Under the pieces are notes generated by a model, which was not told the origin of the DNA, ran no database searches, and saw only the letters and a list, made by a program, of their open reading frames with translations. This document shows, one piece after another, positions 25,128 to 36,789 of a DNA stretch of 64,000 nt. Made by a program: the position numbers and the translations under genes. Source of the DNA: Ochotona curzoniae (Eukaryota > Chordata > Mammalia > Lagomorpha > Ochotonidae); the NCBI RefSeq assembly GCF_017591425.1, contig NW_024467083.1, positions 14,623,001 through 14,687,000 on the forward strand, written 5' to 3'. Each line of letters opens with the position of its first letter. Position 1 is the first letter of the stretch.

Positions 25128-25345
25128 AAATTTATTTATTTTTATTTTTAAAGTTAGACATACAGAGAGGAGAAATGGAGAAGAAGATCTTCTGTTTGTT
25201 GAATAACTCCCCACGTGCCTGCAATGGCCGGAGCGGAGCCGATTAGAAGCCAGGAGCAAGGGTCTCCCATTCGGGTGCAGGGTACCAAGGCTTTGGGTTG
25301 TCCTTGGCTGCTTTCCCAGGCCACAGGCAGGGGATTGCTGGGAAG
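25128..25345 (-). mobile_element. CSINE, head missing
   Basis: Minus-strand SINE with its tail at 25128-25155 and clear 'ctgctttcccaggccac' and 'gggtctcccat' blocks. It stops after 'gcaggggattgctgggaa', so the first 90 or so bases of the element are lost. Confidence 0.85.
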
Positions 25346-25843
25346 TGATGCTGGGGTCCTTGCAGTGGATGTGGATGACATGAAGGTGTGAGGAGAAGAG
25401 GCTCCTCTGTTTGGCAAGGCCCAGTGGATGTCTCTTCGACCAACTTGACACAGTCTCACCCCATTTTGCGTGGACACTCAGCTACCCCACTAGGAATTTT
25501 GTAAACTATTGAGCCATTGTGGTTTGCTTCTGTGAGATGGGTTTGCCACTGATGTGAGCTTGGGAGTTAATGTCACTAATAATGTCTTGGTGAGTGGGCC
25601 TTTAACAATTTACACACAGGAGCACAGTTAAGCCCGTGCCATTTCTGGACACCTTACTGTGTGTCTAACCTACGCCTCAGAATCTGACCCAGAAATGTAG
25701 CACACCTTCTGGGAAAGGACTTGATAAATATCCTAAATATTAGTAAAAGTAATGGGAGTATGAGCTGGAACTGCTATGGCAACAAATACAATTACTGTGA
25801 CCTTAAAGGCTATCCTGTTTTTGCAATTTCTTTGGAAATGTAC
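25346..25843. other. Unassigned DNA
   Basis: About 500 bp of moderate GC content with no recognised repeat. Three overlapping minus-strand frames extend from here into the SINE and are artefacts. Confidence 0.45.
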
Positions 25844-26324
25844 CTGTTTTAGACTCTTTTTTTTTTTTAATTGTTGCTTACATTGTATTATGTAGTACAG
25901 TTTTATAGGCACTGGGGATACCCCCACCCCTCCCATACCCCTCCCCCCATGGTGGATTCCTCCACCTTGTTGCATAACCATAGTTCAAGTTCAGTTGAGA
26001 TTCATTGCTTGCAAACACATGCCTAGCATAAAGTTCAGCGTCTTATTGTCCAGATAAGTCCAGTGGCCTCTTGGGGAGACCTTCTATGGTCTGAAGATAG
26101 GTCTAACAGAGTAAAGATCCGGTCAGTTAAAAGCCCCAACAAGGCCTCAGTATCATTCTACAACATTATGGAATTAATTGACATAGTATTGGGTAAACAA
26201 TATGTTAAAAATAATGCAAGTTCCCTTCTTCGAAACATCTGGGTTGAGACAGTATCAATGACAGGTTCAAAAAATAACAAACAACCAAACAAAAAATTGC
26301 AGGTTAAATCAAGGCAAACATGTG

Positions 26325-27087
26325 GTATCTAATCTTTTGGGATTTGCTCATTTCCCTTAGCATTACAGTTTCCAGTTGTGCCCATTTAGCCACAAAGAAC
26401 TGCATTTTGTGTTTTTTTAATAGCTGAGTAGTATTCCATGGAGTAGATGAACCAAAGCTTTCTTATCCAATCTTCTGCTGATGGGCATTTCAGTTGCTTC
26501 CATGTTTTTGCAATTACTGATTGTGCTGCAATGAACATAGGGATGCATGTTGGTTTGTCGTAAAACAGGTGTTTTGGATATATTCCTAGGAGTGCTATTG
26601 CTGGGTCATATGGTATGCAGATTTTGAGTTGTTTGAGTGTTCTCCAGACTGATTTCCATAAAGGCTGTACCAATTTGCAGCTCCACCAGCAGTGGAGTAG
26701 GGTTCCCTTTTCCCCGCATCCTCGCCAGCAAGCATCGTTGGTGTTCTTGTTTATGTGGGCCAATCTTACTGGTGTTAGGTGGTACCTCATCGATGTTTTA
26801 ATTTGGATTTCCCTTATTGCTAGGGAGCTGGAACATTTTTTCATATGTTTGTTTGCCATTTGGACTTGTTCCTTTGTGAAATGTTTGCCCATTTCCCGTG
26901 CCCATTTCTTGAGTGGTTTGTTTGCTTTGGTTTTTTGGTTGTTTTGAAGTTCTTTGTATATCCTGGAAATTAGCCCCCTATCGCCTATATCGTGTGCAAA
27001 GATCTTCTCCCACTCTGTGGGTTGCTTTTTTACTTTGTTGATTGTTTCCCTTGCTGTACAGAAGCTTCTTAGTTTGATGAGGTCCCA
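26325..27087 (-). pseudogene. L1 ORF2 C-terminal part
   Basis: The 168-codon open frame (26386-26892) contains the cysteine/histidine knuckle region (C-x3-C-x7-H-x4-C pattern around residues 59-77) and the 'MEYYSAIKK' motif near the end, both hallmarks of the mammalian L1 ORF2 C-terminus. The frame stops early at 26386 through a one-base shift; the expected last 25-30 residues follow in another frame down to about 26325. The upstream reverse transcriptase and endonuclease domains are not on this strand, so the copy is dead. Confidence 0.92.
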
Positions 27088-27089
27088 AC

Positions 27090-27963
27090 GGGGTACAAAA
27101 TTAACGAACGAAAATCAACAGCCATAGTGTACGCAAATAACACCAAGATGGAAGAAGATCTAACCAACAGGATACCATTCAAAATAGCAGAGAGAATTAT
27201 GAAGTATTTGGGAATAAATCTAACCAAAAGTGTAGGAGACCTATTCGAAGAAAACTACAAACTATTTAAAAAGGAAATTGAACAAAACCTCAAAAGATGG
27301 AATAACATCCCGTGCTCCTGGATAGGCAAAATCAATATCATTAAAATGTCTATACTACCACAAGCAATATACATTTTCAACGCAATTCCAATCAAATTGC
27401 CCAAAACATTCTTCACGGAACTGGATACAATGATTCAAAAGTTCATCTGGAAACACAAAAAACCACGAATAGCTAGAACCATCCTGAAAAATAAGAAGTT
27501 AGCAGGGGGAATCACAATCCCGGACCTCTGGACATACTTATAGAGCAGTGGTTATCAAAACAGCCTGGTACTGGCACAAAGACAGAAAGGAAGATCAATG
27601 GAATAGAATAGAAACACCAAAAGGGAACCCACACAAATACAGCCAATTAATCTTTGACAAAAAGACCAATGACAGCTCAAGCAAGTGGGAAGGCCTCTTT
27701 AGTAAATGTTGTTGGGACAACTGGCTGATAGCCTGTAGAAACAAAAAGATAGACCCACATCTATCACCATACACTAAGATCCAATCTACATGGATAAAAG
27801 ACCTAAACCTACATCCAGAAACCTTCAAACTCTTGCAAGAAAATGTAGGAAATACCCTGCAAGACCTAGGAGTAGGTCCCGACTTTCTAAGAAGGACACC
27901 AAAAGCAATAGCAGTTGAGAACAGAATAAACAAATGGGACCTCATCAAACTAAGAAGCTTCTG
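27090..27963 (+). pseudogene. L1 ORF2 segment downstream of the RT core, inverted
   Basis: Two open frames (27127-27543 and 27548-27994) are separated by a stop and frameshift near 27541. They encode the ORF2 stretch after the reverse-transcriptase active site: '[10 protein letters not shown]', '[19 protein letters not shown]', '[11 protein letters not shown]' and, in the second, 'KTAWYWHKDR'. The segment ends where the minus-strand part begins, so together they cover a continuous ORF2 interval. Confidence 0.92.
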
Positions 27964-27975
27964 TTTTAGACTCTT

Positions 27976-28550
27976 ATATAATTTTTGCCGATAGGAATTA
28001 AAGAATGTTTTATTAATATTATGGAGATATGCTTTTAATTATTGTTTGATTGTTTGTAGGGTTGTAGAGCCTGTAATTGTAGGGGGATTTAATATTTGAA
28101 ACTTCTGTCTTGGATTTTTATGTTTTATCCCTTGTAACATATTTCTCCCATTAAATGATGGGCAAGTTGTGGAAATAGAAATGTGGTAGGAATGTATTTC
28201 TGATTAGTCGGCAACTGCATGTGCCTTGGCCTTGGAGTCCTGGCTGTCATCTAATGGCTGCTACTGAAGAATGAATAATGGCTTGCTTTGAAGAAAATGA
28301 TTATGGTAACTTATAGAATTATCTTTAAGAGCTCCTGGTTGACCATGAAGTAAAAAATGAAATAATGAAACATCTATGCATACCCACTTAGTCATGAAGT
28401 AAAAATAGAAAAATCAAACTATTGTGCAGAGGCTTTTGATGTGTCTGTGTAAATAAAAAGGACAGCATCTTGAGCTGTTACAAGTGACAGTATCCATGTC
28501 TTTTCTTTTCATCAGTCTTGAGCTCTACACTTGGGTGGAGCTGGCCTCCG
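27976..28550. other. Unassigned AT-rich DNA
   Basis: No repeat or gene is recognised. Confidence 0.5.
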
Positions 28551-28554
28551 ACCA

Positions 28555-28646
28555 ATTGGGGCTGCCAGAATATAAACAGATGCTGAAATGGGATCCTGGC
28601 ACGTGCAAAGGGAGGACTTGAGCCACTAGGCTACTGCACCAGACCC
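28555..28646 (-). mobile_element. CSINE head fragment
   Basis: 'gggatcctggcacgtgcaaa' followed by 'gaggacttgagccactagg' is the reverse of a CSINE head. The body is missing. Confidence 0.8.
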
Positions 28647-28649
28647 AAT

Positions 28650-29330
28650 ATCTCATTTTTGTGAATATCTCATACTAGATCCTGTTCAGATATTTCAAGT
28701 CAGTACAAATTTATTTTGGTAAATTTATTTTTTGTTAACTTGTGGATAGCTACTATGCAATTTCCATGTATTTCCATAATCTTTATGAAGTCCTACTCTG
28801 TGTATGGATTTTATCTATTTTTTCACCAAATTATCTGTTAATTATGTCCTACAAGTCTTTTAAAGCACTTGTTTATAAGTGCGTGGCTGTGTGCACATGA
28901 ACTTTTTCAGTGGTCATGCATTATATATATTCATTAGTATCATTCTTCTAAATTTATGAGAAATTGAACAACTGGAATATAATTATGCTGTCATATTCCA
29001 CAAGTGAAAAGTTTTAGAGCCAGGATATCAAGCCCAATGTTGTTGTTCTAGAGTCATACCGCAGAACCGCTGTGCTCTATACCCTTATTTAACTGATATA
29101 TTTAGGACAAAGCAGAAAAGCAAAGTTGATTCACTAATCAGAATTGGTTGTAAAGATGAGGGGCAACTTGTCAATGCAGCTAAGCTTGCAGAAGAAGATG
29201 TGCCAATTATTTAGCATTTTTAAGGAAAAGTTGGTTTATGCAAGGCCTGCCATTGACCACCATCAGGATTAAGTCTTTCAAGACCACCATCAGGATCTGC
29301 ATTTTCTAACTCTTCCAAAAATGTACATGA
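28650..29330. repeat. Unassigned DNA with a possible MIR fragment
   Basis: The stretch at about 29010-29085, 'gagccaggatatcaagccca' to 'gctgtgctctatac', follows the word order of the ancient mammalian MIR SINE 3' half. The rest is unassigned. Confidence 0.45.
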
Positions 29331-29332
29331 TG

Positions 29333-29603
29333 GGGCCTGACACAGTAGCCTAGTGCTAAAGTCCTCACCCGTAATCCCATATGGTGCAGTTCTAATCCCA
29401 GAGGCCCCACTTCCCATCTAGCTTCCTTTGGACCTTGCACCCACGTGGGGGAACCGAAAAGGCTCTAGGTTCCTGGCTTCAGATTGGCTCAGCTTTGCCA
29501 TTGTTGCCACTTGGGGAGTGAAACAATGCATGGGAGATTTCTCTCTCTCTCTCTCTCTTTTTCTTTCTGCATATTAGACTTTCCAATAAAATTATGTAAA
29601 TCT
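29333..29603 (+). mobile_element. CSINE with internal deletion
   Basis: Plus strand: 'ggggcctgacacagtagcct', 'cacttcccatctagcttcc', then a jump directly to 'ggaccttgcacccacgtggg'. The block around 'gcctgggaaagcagt' is therefore deleted. The tail follows a (TC)n run at 29540-29562. Confidence 0.88.
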
Positions 29604-29604
29604 T

Positions 29605-32090
29605 GCAGATTATAACCACAAAGTTAACAGTAAACAGTAAAAGTTGACAGTAAACGTCATCATGGCCTGAAAATTGTACCCGGTAAATTTTCCTCAAAAC
29701 CATGAAAATGACTCACTTTTTAAAACTCTATTTTCCATTGATTCCAGTAGAAACAAGTGGAAAATTGGAAAAATCAGTTTTACCATTACTACCCATCATT
29801 GACTCATAACTATATCATGTCTAAAGAAGGACATACAGCTTATCTCTTTCTCTAAATGCATTCTTATACCATTCTTACACCATTCATTCTGTACCAGCAG
29901 GGTACAGGAACATTTTCAACTTTCTGTTCTCATAGCTGATGTTCTCATAGATTTTGTGTGATAGCTCGAGGTGCTAATGTTAGACCCTTTCAACACCTAC
30001 AACTGGGAAAGAGAACAGCAAATACCTGTGAACATCACATAAGTACAAAACTTCTCATCATAAAATAGCTATAGAGAGATTTGATATTATTGTTAAAAAT
30101 CCTTAAAATAATTACAGAACAAGAAAAGTGATATTGTACCACTGTCGTGATGCTATAAACAATGAGATCATAATTGGTTCCCTTGGGCTCTCTGATGCTA
30201 AATTCTACTTCTGGGATGACCCAGATTTCCTGAGAACACCTTCTGTGTGCTGGTTTGACCTGCTTATTCTTTCCACAGTCTCAGATCTGTTTGTAAATTT
30301 CCTTTGCCTACCTGCTTTCACTGATGTCTTTCTCCTATTCAGTCTGCTTCGGAGCACCAGATTAGTGGTGCCTATGTTATCGACACTCTATGTGGAGAGG
30401 TGTAGTGAGCCATCCTCTCCTGCTGGTAGTAGCTGCTTACCATATAATTTCAATTCTACCTTCTGGCCTTTAGGACACATCTAAATCTTTTGGTGACAAA
30501 GAACAAGGTACATTATCACCTCTTCCCAGCCTGCATCACAGTCAGAAGCCAGAGGCTATGTGGATGTTGTATTCTGCCTGACTCCTCAAAACCAATCAGC
30601 CTTACCTGCTTTCATTTTTTTCTGTGTATTTATCTATCAGAGCAGTGTTGTACAGGATGTGGTTTCTGAGCAATCCAAGCCTGGGGCTCCAATTAGAAAA
30701 GGTTGAATGAAACGGAAGGCAGGATAACTGCAATCTGTCAGCCATTAACATCTTAGACTCCAAGTGTGCTCAATGTTGAACAGGTGAGAGGCCTAAAGGG
30801 GAAAATAAAACGATGTATTTAATCGTTGTTAGTGGGTAAGGTAGGCAAATGTAACCATTCTCCTGCTTGCTTCACAGATAACCTCAGGCATAAATCCTCC
30901 CTTACCACTCTTACTACAAACACTGCAGCATTGCTACACTTCTGTCTGCCACTTGCTAACTTCACTTTTGAATCTCTTGAAATAATATGAATAAAATACA
31001 CTTTGAAATGCAATACCTTCAAAATAATGACAAACTGCTTTTTGTATGTATGGGCACAACAGAAATCTACATAGATACTTTTTAATTGTACTAATTAGAG
31101 TTTATAATCTGACATGATTTTGAATTTTTATTTAGATAATAATAAATTATGATACTTGTTCTACTTCCATAGCCAATATTTCTTATCTGTTAAACTCGGT
31201 GCAAATATGTAAACATTTTATTTTGGTTTCTTTCAGAGAAACAGAAGCAGCTTGTGTCTGTGTGTATCTGTAATTTTTTTTTTTTAAGCAACAACAACAA
31301 ACAGGAAGAGAGAGGGAGGAAGGGCGAGGAAGTAGAGCTCTTAACCACAGATCCAGCGAAAAGCTGCAGGCAGATGCCACAGTCTGCTTGCAAAATCCCT
31401 GCGACCTGAGATCAATCTTTGTTCTATTAGTTTTCAGCTGGACAGTGAGCTTGATTCACAATATGGAGGAATACATGTGAGAAAAGAATCCACTGATTTA
31501 AATGTTCATCTCATCCAAAATCACGTTCATGGACACACCTAGAATAATGTTCAACCAAATGTTCATGACAAAACAAATTGACATAAAATTAAAGAAAAAA
31601 AAATAACCAACATGGGCATTTCAAACATAAAGAATAGCATACATTAACTAATTAAATATGTATGCATATTTTATATAGCATCTGCTTCTTCCTTAATATC
31701 TATCATTTATTCCTTATCAACACATTTGTGCTTTTTAATTTGAACTGTTTTAACAGCTAGATTAAATACTTACCTACAAGAAAATAGAAGAGATAAAATT
31801 TTTCACTAGTTCGACTAACAATGTGCCTCTTTTGCAATAATTTTAACAGCTTGAAAAACTGTAAAATGAATTAAAAACATGCTAAGATACTACCAAACAT
31901 TCTTATCTCATTCAGATCTGTCAACTTCTGGATGAATCTTGGTGACAAAGCTGAAGAGCAGGAATCTTCCTTATAAGAAGATATTTAAGCACCTTATCCC
32001 AATTCATTTACTTGGGGAAAAAACATATTATCTAACGATGTTTTTCCTTTACTTAATAAAGTCACACAAACAATAAAAATCTTCTGCTGA
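29605..32090. other. Unassigned DNA
   Basis: About 2.5 kb without a named repeat. A 118-codon plus-strand frame at 30128-30484 shows no domain I recognise. A T run followed by purine-rich DNA lies at 31273-31335. Confidence 0.45.
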
Positions 32091-32091
32091 G

Positions 32092-33190
32092 AATCAAGAT
32101 GGCAGAATAGAGTAAGGAGACGTTTAAATGGACGGAAAATCATTTAATCAGGATGAAGCAGAGAGGACACATCCCAGGAAATAGGAGAGGACAGAACAAC
32201 AGCAGAGGAGTACCTGGAGACTGACAGACACACGAAAGCAGCAGACACAACAATGTGGTGTTGCAGTGACTGATACTCCAGCAGCATTCAGCTAATGGCG
32301 ATCTGAACTCCACCAGCAACCAGGTGGGTAGGGACTTTCGCTGGGAGCTTGGGAGGTGAAGCCAGACAAAGAACAGTCCATTCTGCTGGTCCCTTTGATT
32401 TGACCAGAAACAGAGACACAACAGCAGAACACAGATGGGCAGTGCGAGAACATGGTGGATTTCACAGCCTAGTCAGCCCCTAGAGAGAAATTGGGCACCA
32501 TTTTGCATAAGGAGGCAAGGGCAAGGGAAAGGACTGAGCATCCAGAAATGAGTGAGCTCATTCCTGACTCAGTGAACTGCAGCAATGTGACATTCTGCAG
32601 GTTCCACCTGGGGCAGGTCTGGGTGGCCCTCAGATCTGATGGCCAGTAGATCAAGAACTGTAGTGGTGGTACGCCAGGCACCATTTTGGACACTGTGGCA
32701 ATAGCTTTAGAACTGCATGGGGATAACAGTGAAAACACATGTGCTGATCTCATGAGAACTCACTGAGTTCAGCGAATTGCACTGATCCCACAGGAAAATA
32801 ATACCGACTGTAGCATCGTGCAGGTCAACATAAGCACCCAGACCTAACGTCCAACAGGTTCCGAAAAGATCAGCTCCACCAAAAACCTAACTATATGGGA
32901 CACCTGGTGTCTCTCTAATCCTGGGACTTGTTCCAACTAGAAGTGGGAGAAAGGTTTCAGAGATAACAGTGAAGCCTCAGCACTCTATCACAGGAGGTAG
33001 AGAGTGGTGAGCCAGGAGCTAGGGCTGTGGAGACCACGGTGGAAGTCTAACATAAGAACAAAGACACAGAATGCGCTGGAGGTTGTGGCACAGCTGACTG
33101 CAAGTAAAGAGTTGTGTACCAACTACAATAAGTAAAATTGCATTGTAGACCTGTGGGTGACACAGCTTAGAAACCTGCCCCAAGGACAAA
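32092..33190 (+). promoter_or_regulatory. L1-type 5' UTR of half-L1 copy A
   Basis: Begins with the 'aagatggc' motif found at the 5' end of many mammalian L1 and HAL1 elements, which matches a YY1-type site. It runs without a long plus-strand frame to the ORF1 start area. It would have carried the element's internal promoter. It is unrelated in sequence to the GC-rich tandem body of E1/E2. Confidence 0.6.
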
Positions 33191-33199
33191 AATCTAATA

Positions 33200-34140
33200 A
33201 TCAGAAGTACAACCAAGAGCAAAAGAAGACACACAGGCAGAATTAATATTACTGAAAACTCCCCTGCAAAGGAGCAAAACCCTATGCCAATCTCAGAGTT
33301 AGCTGTGGAAAACATTAAGAAATAGGGCATACAGAATTCATAAAACTCACTTTAAAGCTTTTGATAAAAAATGAGAAACACATACAGGAGTTCAAAGAAT
33401 TTAAGGAAGCAATAAAGCATATCAAGGCTGATATATCAAAAATTAAGAACACAGTAAAGCAAATTAAAAGTACAGTGGAGAGTCTCCAAAATAGAATGAA
33501 GCAAGCAGAAGAAAGAATCTCAGAATTGGAACATATTTCCTGTCATCAGAGGGAAACAAACAAATAGCTGGAAGCAGAGCTGGATCAGGCTAAAAAGTAT
33601 TCAAGAACTGAAAGACACTATTAAGAGGCCAAACATGAGTTATGGGAGTCCCAGAAGGTACAGAAAGAGAAGCTGAGTTTGCAAATGTATTTAATGAAAT
33701 AATAAGGGAAAATTTACCTAATCTGGAGAAAGAATTGGGAAACAAGATCCAGGAGGGGCACAGAACTCCTAACAGGCTTCACCAAAAGCAATCTTCACCA
33801 AGACACATGATCATCAAGCTCTCTTCAGTTGGACCTAAGGAAAAGATCCTGAAATGCGCATGTGAAAAAAATCAATTGACATATAAAGGAATGCCAATTA
33901 AACTCACAGGAGATCTCTCACAGGAAACTGTACAGGCAAGAAGAGAATGGAGTGACATATTCCAGATTCTAAAAGAAAAAAAAATTGTCAGCCTAGGATA
34001 ACATATCCAGCAAAGCTTTCTTTCATCTTTGAAAATGAAATAAAATTCTTCCACAGTAAAGAACAGTTAAAAGAATTTGCCTGTTCCAAACCTGCCCTAC
34101 AAATGATACTTCAAGATGTTCTCTTGACAGAGAATAGGAA
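33200..34140 (+). pseudogene. L1 ORF1 (RNA-binding chaperone), frameshifted
   Basis: Two plus-strand frames (33361-33567 and 33642-34001) in different phases make up most of ORF1. The first is a lysine/glutamate-rich coiled coil with heptad spacing (residues 1-60). The second has the RNA-recognition-motif region ('GVPEGTERE', residues 2-10) and the C-terminal domain motif 'QARREWSDIFQILKEK' (residues 98-113). ORF1p forms trimers that coat L1 RNA and act as nucleic-acid chaperones. Frameshifts near 33570-33640 and a stop after 34001 disable this copy. Confidence 0.88.
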
Positions 34141-34254
34141 GGAATAGCACCAAGCAAAACCAAAGACAAACAGGAAGAACATCCCAGCTAAATGACAACG
34201 GAAGACTAAATCAATGAACAAACCATTCCTAAAATGGCAGGACCAAAGTCAAAG

Positions 34255-34388
34255 TACCATCCATACATGTTAAACTCTGAATGTAAATGGCTTAAGCTCA
34301 AACATTATAGATTAATAGACTGGATTAAAAAAACAAAACAACATCTATTTATTGTCTAAAAGAGACGTGCTTCACCAACAAAAATCAG
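34255..34388 (+). pseudogene. Stub of L1 ORF2 start
   Basis: 'ctctgaatgtaaatggctta' and 'agactggattaaaaaa' match the start of the ORF2 endonuclease domain (its N-V-N-G-L motif). Homology stops just after 'tcaccaacaaa' (34372-34382) and passes directly into the 3' region. Confidence 0.8.
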
Positions 34389-34389
34389 C

Positions 34390-35066
34390 AGAAACTATAT
34401 TGCATGGACTTTGTTTTCTGTAAGTTTCATCTCATCAAAACGCTTTCTTCTGATTAAATCATTCAATGACTCATAGGACATATAGCAGCATCATTTTCTT
34501 CGAGAAGGTTTTTGATTTTCATCTCTTCAGCTACATGTTAGTCATTTAGTAGCATGTTATTTAACTTCATGGTGTTGTTAATTTCTTTTTTTTCCCTCAT
34601 GTTGATTTTGTTTTGTGGCTTTTCATTTAAGGGAATTATAGTAATTGCATAATGGAGACTGTCATATCTAGTAACATGTCGTTTAACTTCATGGCATTGT
34701 GAATTTCTATTTTTCTTCCTATTGTTGATTTTGTATTATGACTTTCCATTTAAGGGGATATACAGTAGCTGTGAAATGGAGACTAACATCCAGATGTGAG
34801 GATACAATGTAGTATGCATTTCTACTTCCAGACAAAGATGGACGTGCAATGAAACTGTTTACTATATCTTGACAATAGGATGCTGGACTTTCTCCCATTG
34901 TCCATGCCTGCAATAATGGGCATATGACTGAGTATGAAGAACTATATTTTAGTAATGATACAGAGGAACTACATGGGGGGAGGGAATTCAGGTGGTGATA
35001 AGGAAAATTCCAGAAGCCTGTGGAACTGTATCATAAAATGATGATAATAATAATAATAATGATAAT
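34390..35066 (+). repeat. 3' region of half-L1 copy A with internal duplication
   Basis: The segment starting 'gcatgttatttaacttcat' (about 34550) recurs as 'acatgtcgtttaacttcatg' (about 34675), so about 120-125 bp are tandemly duplicated. The second unit leads into the 'ccagatgtgaggat' and 'gatgctgga' landmarks, a G-rich tract (34974-34984) and the terminus. Confidence 0.75.
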
Positions 35067-35090
35067 ATGTTAAAATAAATAAATAAATAA

Positions 35091-36445
35091 ATATCTTCCA
35101 CGAATTTGCTTGAAATTTTAAAATGAAACTTCTACACTTTTTATTTTCACCTAACTAAAATAAGTTGGAGTAATATGTAAGGTCTCCCCTAAATTTAATA
35201 TGCTATGATTCCTTTTATTAAACAACCTTAAACCTCACATCAAACCAGAGAATAAATCTGTGGTTAACTTGGAAGTATGCTAGTACAAATAGCTGTCATT
35301 TACTAAGGATATTAATAATTGATTTATATACATATATCCTATATGAAGTCAAGAACTCAGAGATAATATAAATTATCACTGTCACTCAGCTAATATTTAT
35401 AAAGGTAAAACCATAATGTGTATCATAACTAGCTTTAGTACTTCCAGTCACCAAGATCATTAAAACTACCAAAACTTACTCTCAATGTGATTTTGTTTAT
35501 ATGAATACTTCTCTCATATTTTTCTGTTTTGAACATTTCAGAGATTGTCAAGCAAAGTGAATTTTTCCTTATGGTTGCTAACCTGATCAATTAATTCTGT
35601 GAATATATTCTATTTTTCTGAAAACATTGATTTCAATGAGATTAATTTAAGACTAAAGGAAAAATGAAGCATTTCAGTATGTCTCATTTTTTTTTCAAAT
35701 CCAATGTGACCAGAAAGCTGATTTCACACACACACACAAAACCAAATTTTAATTTAACTATTTCTAAAAGATTTGACAGTGATGAAATGCATTATTACTG
35801 TTTCTTGAGGGTTCATATCACTCAGAAATATCAGGAATAAAAGAGATGAAACAGAACCTAACAGAAGCTGCTCCAACTCAGGCACAGAGCAGGGGGAAGG
35901 ACAACAGAGGATGCGCTTGGAAGGATAATCAAAGCAACATCCACTATAATATCAACACTAGATGGAGACACACCAATAAGCACACCGACAAGCATAAGCC
36001 AATTTCTCCTTCAAGCATTATTGTAAATTATATAAGGAACTGTAGCAGGATATTTTTAAAAACATGCTGTACATCAAAGATGATTTGTTTCAGGAATTGA
36101 AAGACAGTCAACATCAGAAAATGTAAATAATTATATTTATCATACGAATAGCTTTCAGGGGACACCGTGTATACTCAGCTCGGCATACACAGAAAAACAC
36201 ACAGATCGGATCATTTATAATGTTCCTATGACAAAGCCAGCCGTCAGCTGGTAAACAGATTCTTCCCAGTCAAGACAGGAAGAAGTTGTATGTACAAAAT
36301 CACTGCTGGCATTAGCTGGGGAAGAACACCACAGTCCCTGAATGACTGATTCTCAAATGACTATGTGGTTCTCAAAAGCAAAACTATATTGTCCCCATCC
36401 CCTCCCTGTCCTTACAAAATATCAAAACTTAAAAGGTCTAATAAG
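35091..36445. repeat. Unassigned DNA with a possible MIR
   Basis: About 35345-35450 resembles a decayed MIR ('aagaactcagagataa' to 'cactcagctaat'). A (CA)n run lies at 35726-35740. The rest is unassigned, and an 84-codon frame at 35846-36100 has no domain. Confidence 0.4.
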
Positions 36446-36449
36446 TGTC

Positions 36450-36536
36450 GGGGTTTGTGTTGTGGCATAACAGGCTAATCCTCTGCTACCAGAGCTGTTC
36501 GCTCAAGTAGACAAAAAAAATAAATAAATAAAAAAA
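36450..36536 (+). mobile_element. CSINE remnant
   Basis: A possible head ('tgttgtggcataacaggcta') is joined closely to an 'aaataaataaataaa' tail. This looks like a SINE with most of its body deleted. Confidence 0.5.
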
Positions 36537-36544
36537 AGAAAGCT

Positions 36545-36735
36545 ACTCAAGTTTACTCTGCAGTAAAGTTCTTGAAAATTAAAGGCAAGGAGACAATCCA
36601 AACAAAAAATAAGATGAGTGTCAAGTAGCACATAAAGAAGCAAACAAACAATGAGTTTTACAGCAGACTTCTCAGTACCCTAAAAGCCAGATAAGAGTGA
36701 TATAATGTATTTCAGGTCTAAAAACAAAATAAACA
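36545..36735 (+). pseudogene. Old L1/HAL1 ORF1 fragment
   Basis: 'gttcttgaaaattaaaggca' through 'tttacagcagacttctcag' and 'gccagataagagtgatata' follow the wording of an ancient mammalian L1/HAL1 ORF1 C-terminal domain. It is much more diverged than the ORF1 at 33.2-34.1 kb. Confidence 0.6.
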
Positions 36736-36789
36736 AATAACCTAATCCCCATGCTTAAGGAACCGCATCACAAAAATTACAAAAAATGA

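Larger units (their letters stand above)
25844..27975 (-). mobile_element. 5'-inverted, 5'-truncated L1 with 15-bp target-site duplication
   Basis: The direct repeat 'ctgttttagactctt' at 25844-25858 and 27961-27975 brackets the element. The poly-A end is the T run at 25857-25869, so the insertion is minus-oriented. From about 26325 down to 25870 lies the 3' UTR, with a C-rich plus-strand tract (G-rich in the element) at 25918-25949. Positions 27087-26325 encode the ORF2 C-terminus on the minus strand, whereas 27090-27963 encode the preceding ORF2 segment on the plus strand. This arrangement is the signature of twin priming. A 28-bp segment occurs at both sides of the inversion (27059-27086 and 27936-27963). 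It is the best-preserved L1 in the window. Confidence 0.95.
32092..35090 (+). mobile_element. Near-complete half-L1 (HAL1-like), copy A
   Basis: In order: an L1-type 5' start ('aatcaagatggcagaata', 32093-32110), about 1.1-1.2 kb of moderately GC-rich 5' region, a broken ORF1 (about 33200-34140), a short stub homologous to the first 40 or so codons of ORF2 (about 34260-34385), then directly a 3' region of about 0.7 kb. It ends in 'gaactgtatcataaaatg' plus (AAT)n and (AAAT)n tails. ORF2's endonuclease core, reverse transcriptase and C-terminus are absent. The same junction is seen in the copy at 60.2-61.8 kb. HAL1 elements, L1 derivatives keeping only ORF1, are known from other mammals. Flanks show only a short imperfect match ('atcttc'), so no firm target-site duplication is claimed. 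Confidence 0.8.

Noticed and set aside
30128..30484. 118-codon plus-strand frame with hydrophobic segments
   Set aside because: No family recognised and no flanking exon-like structure.
32060..35110. Target-site duplication for half-L1 copy A
   Set aside because: Only a short 'atcttc' match is visible on the two sides, which is too weak to claim.
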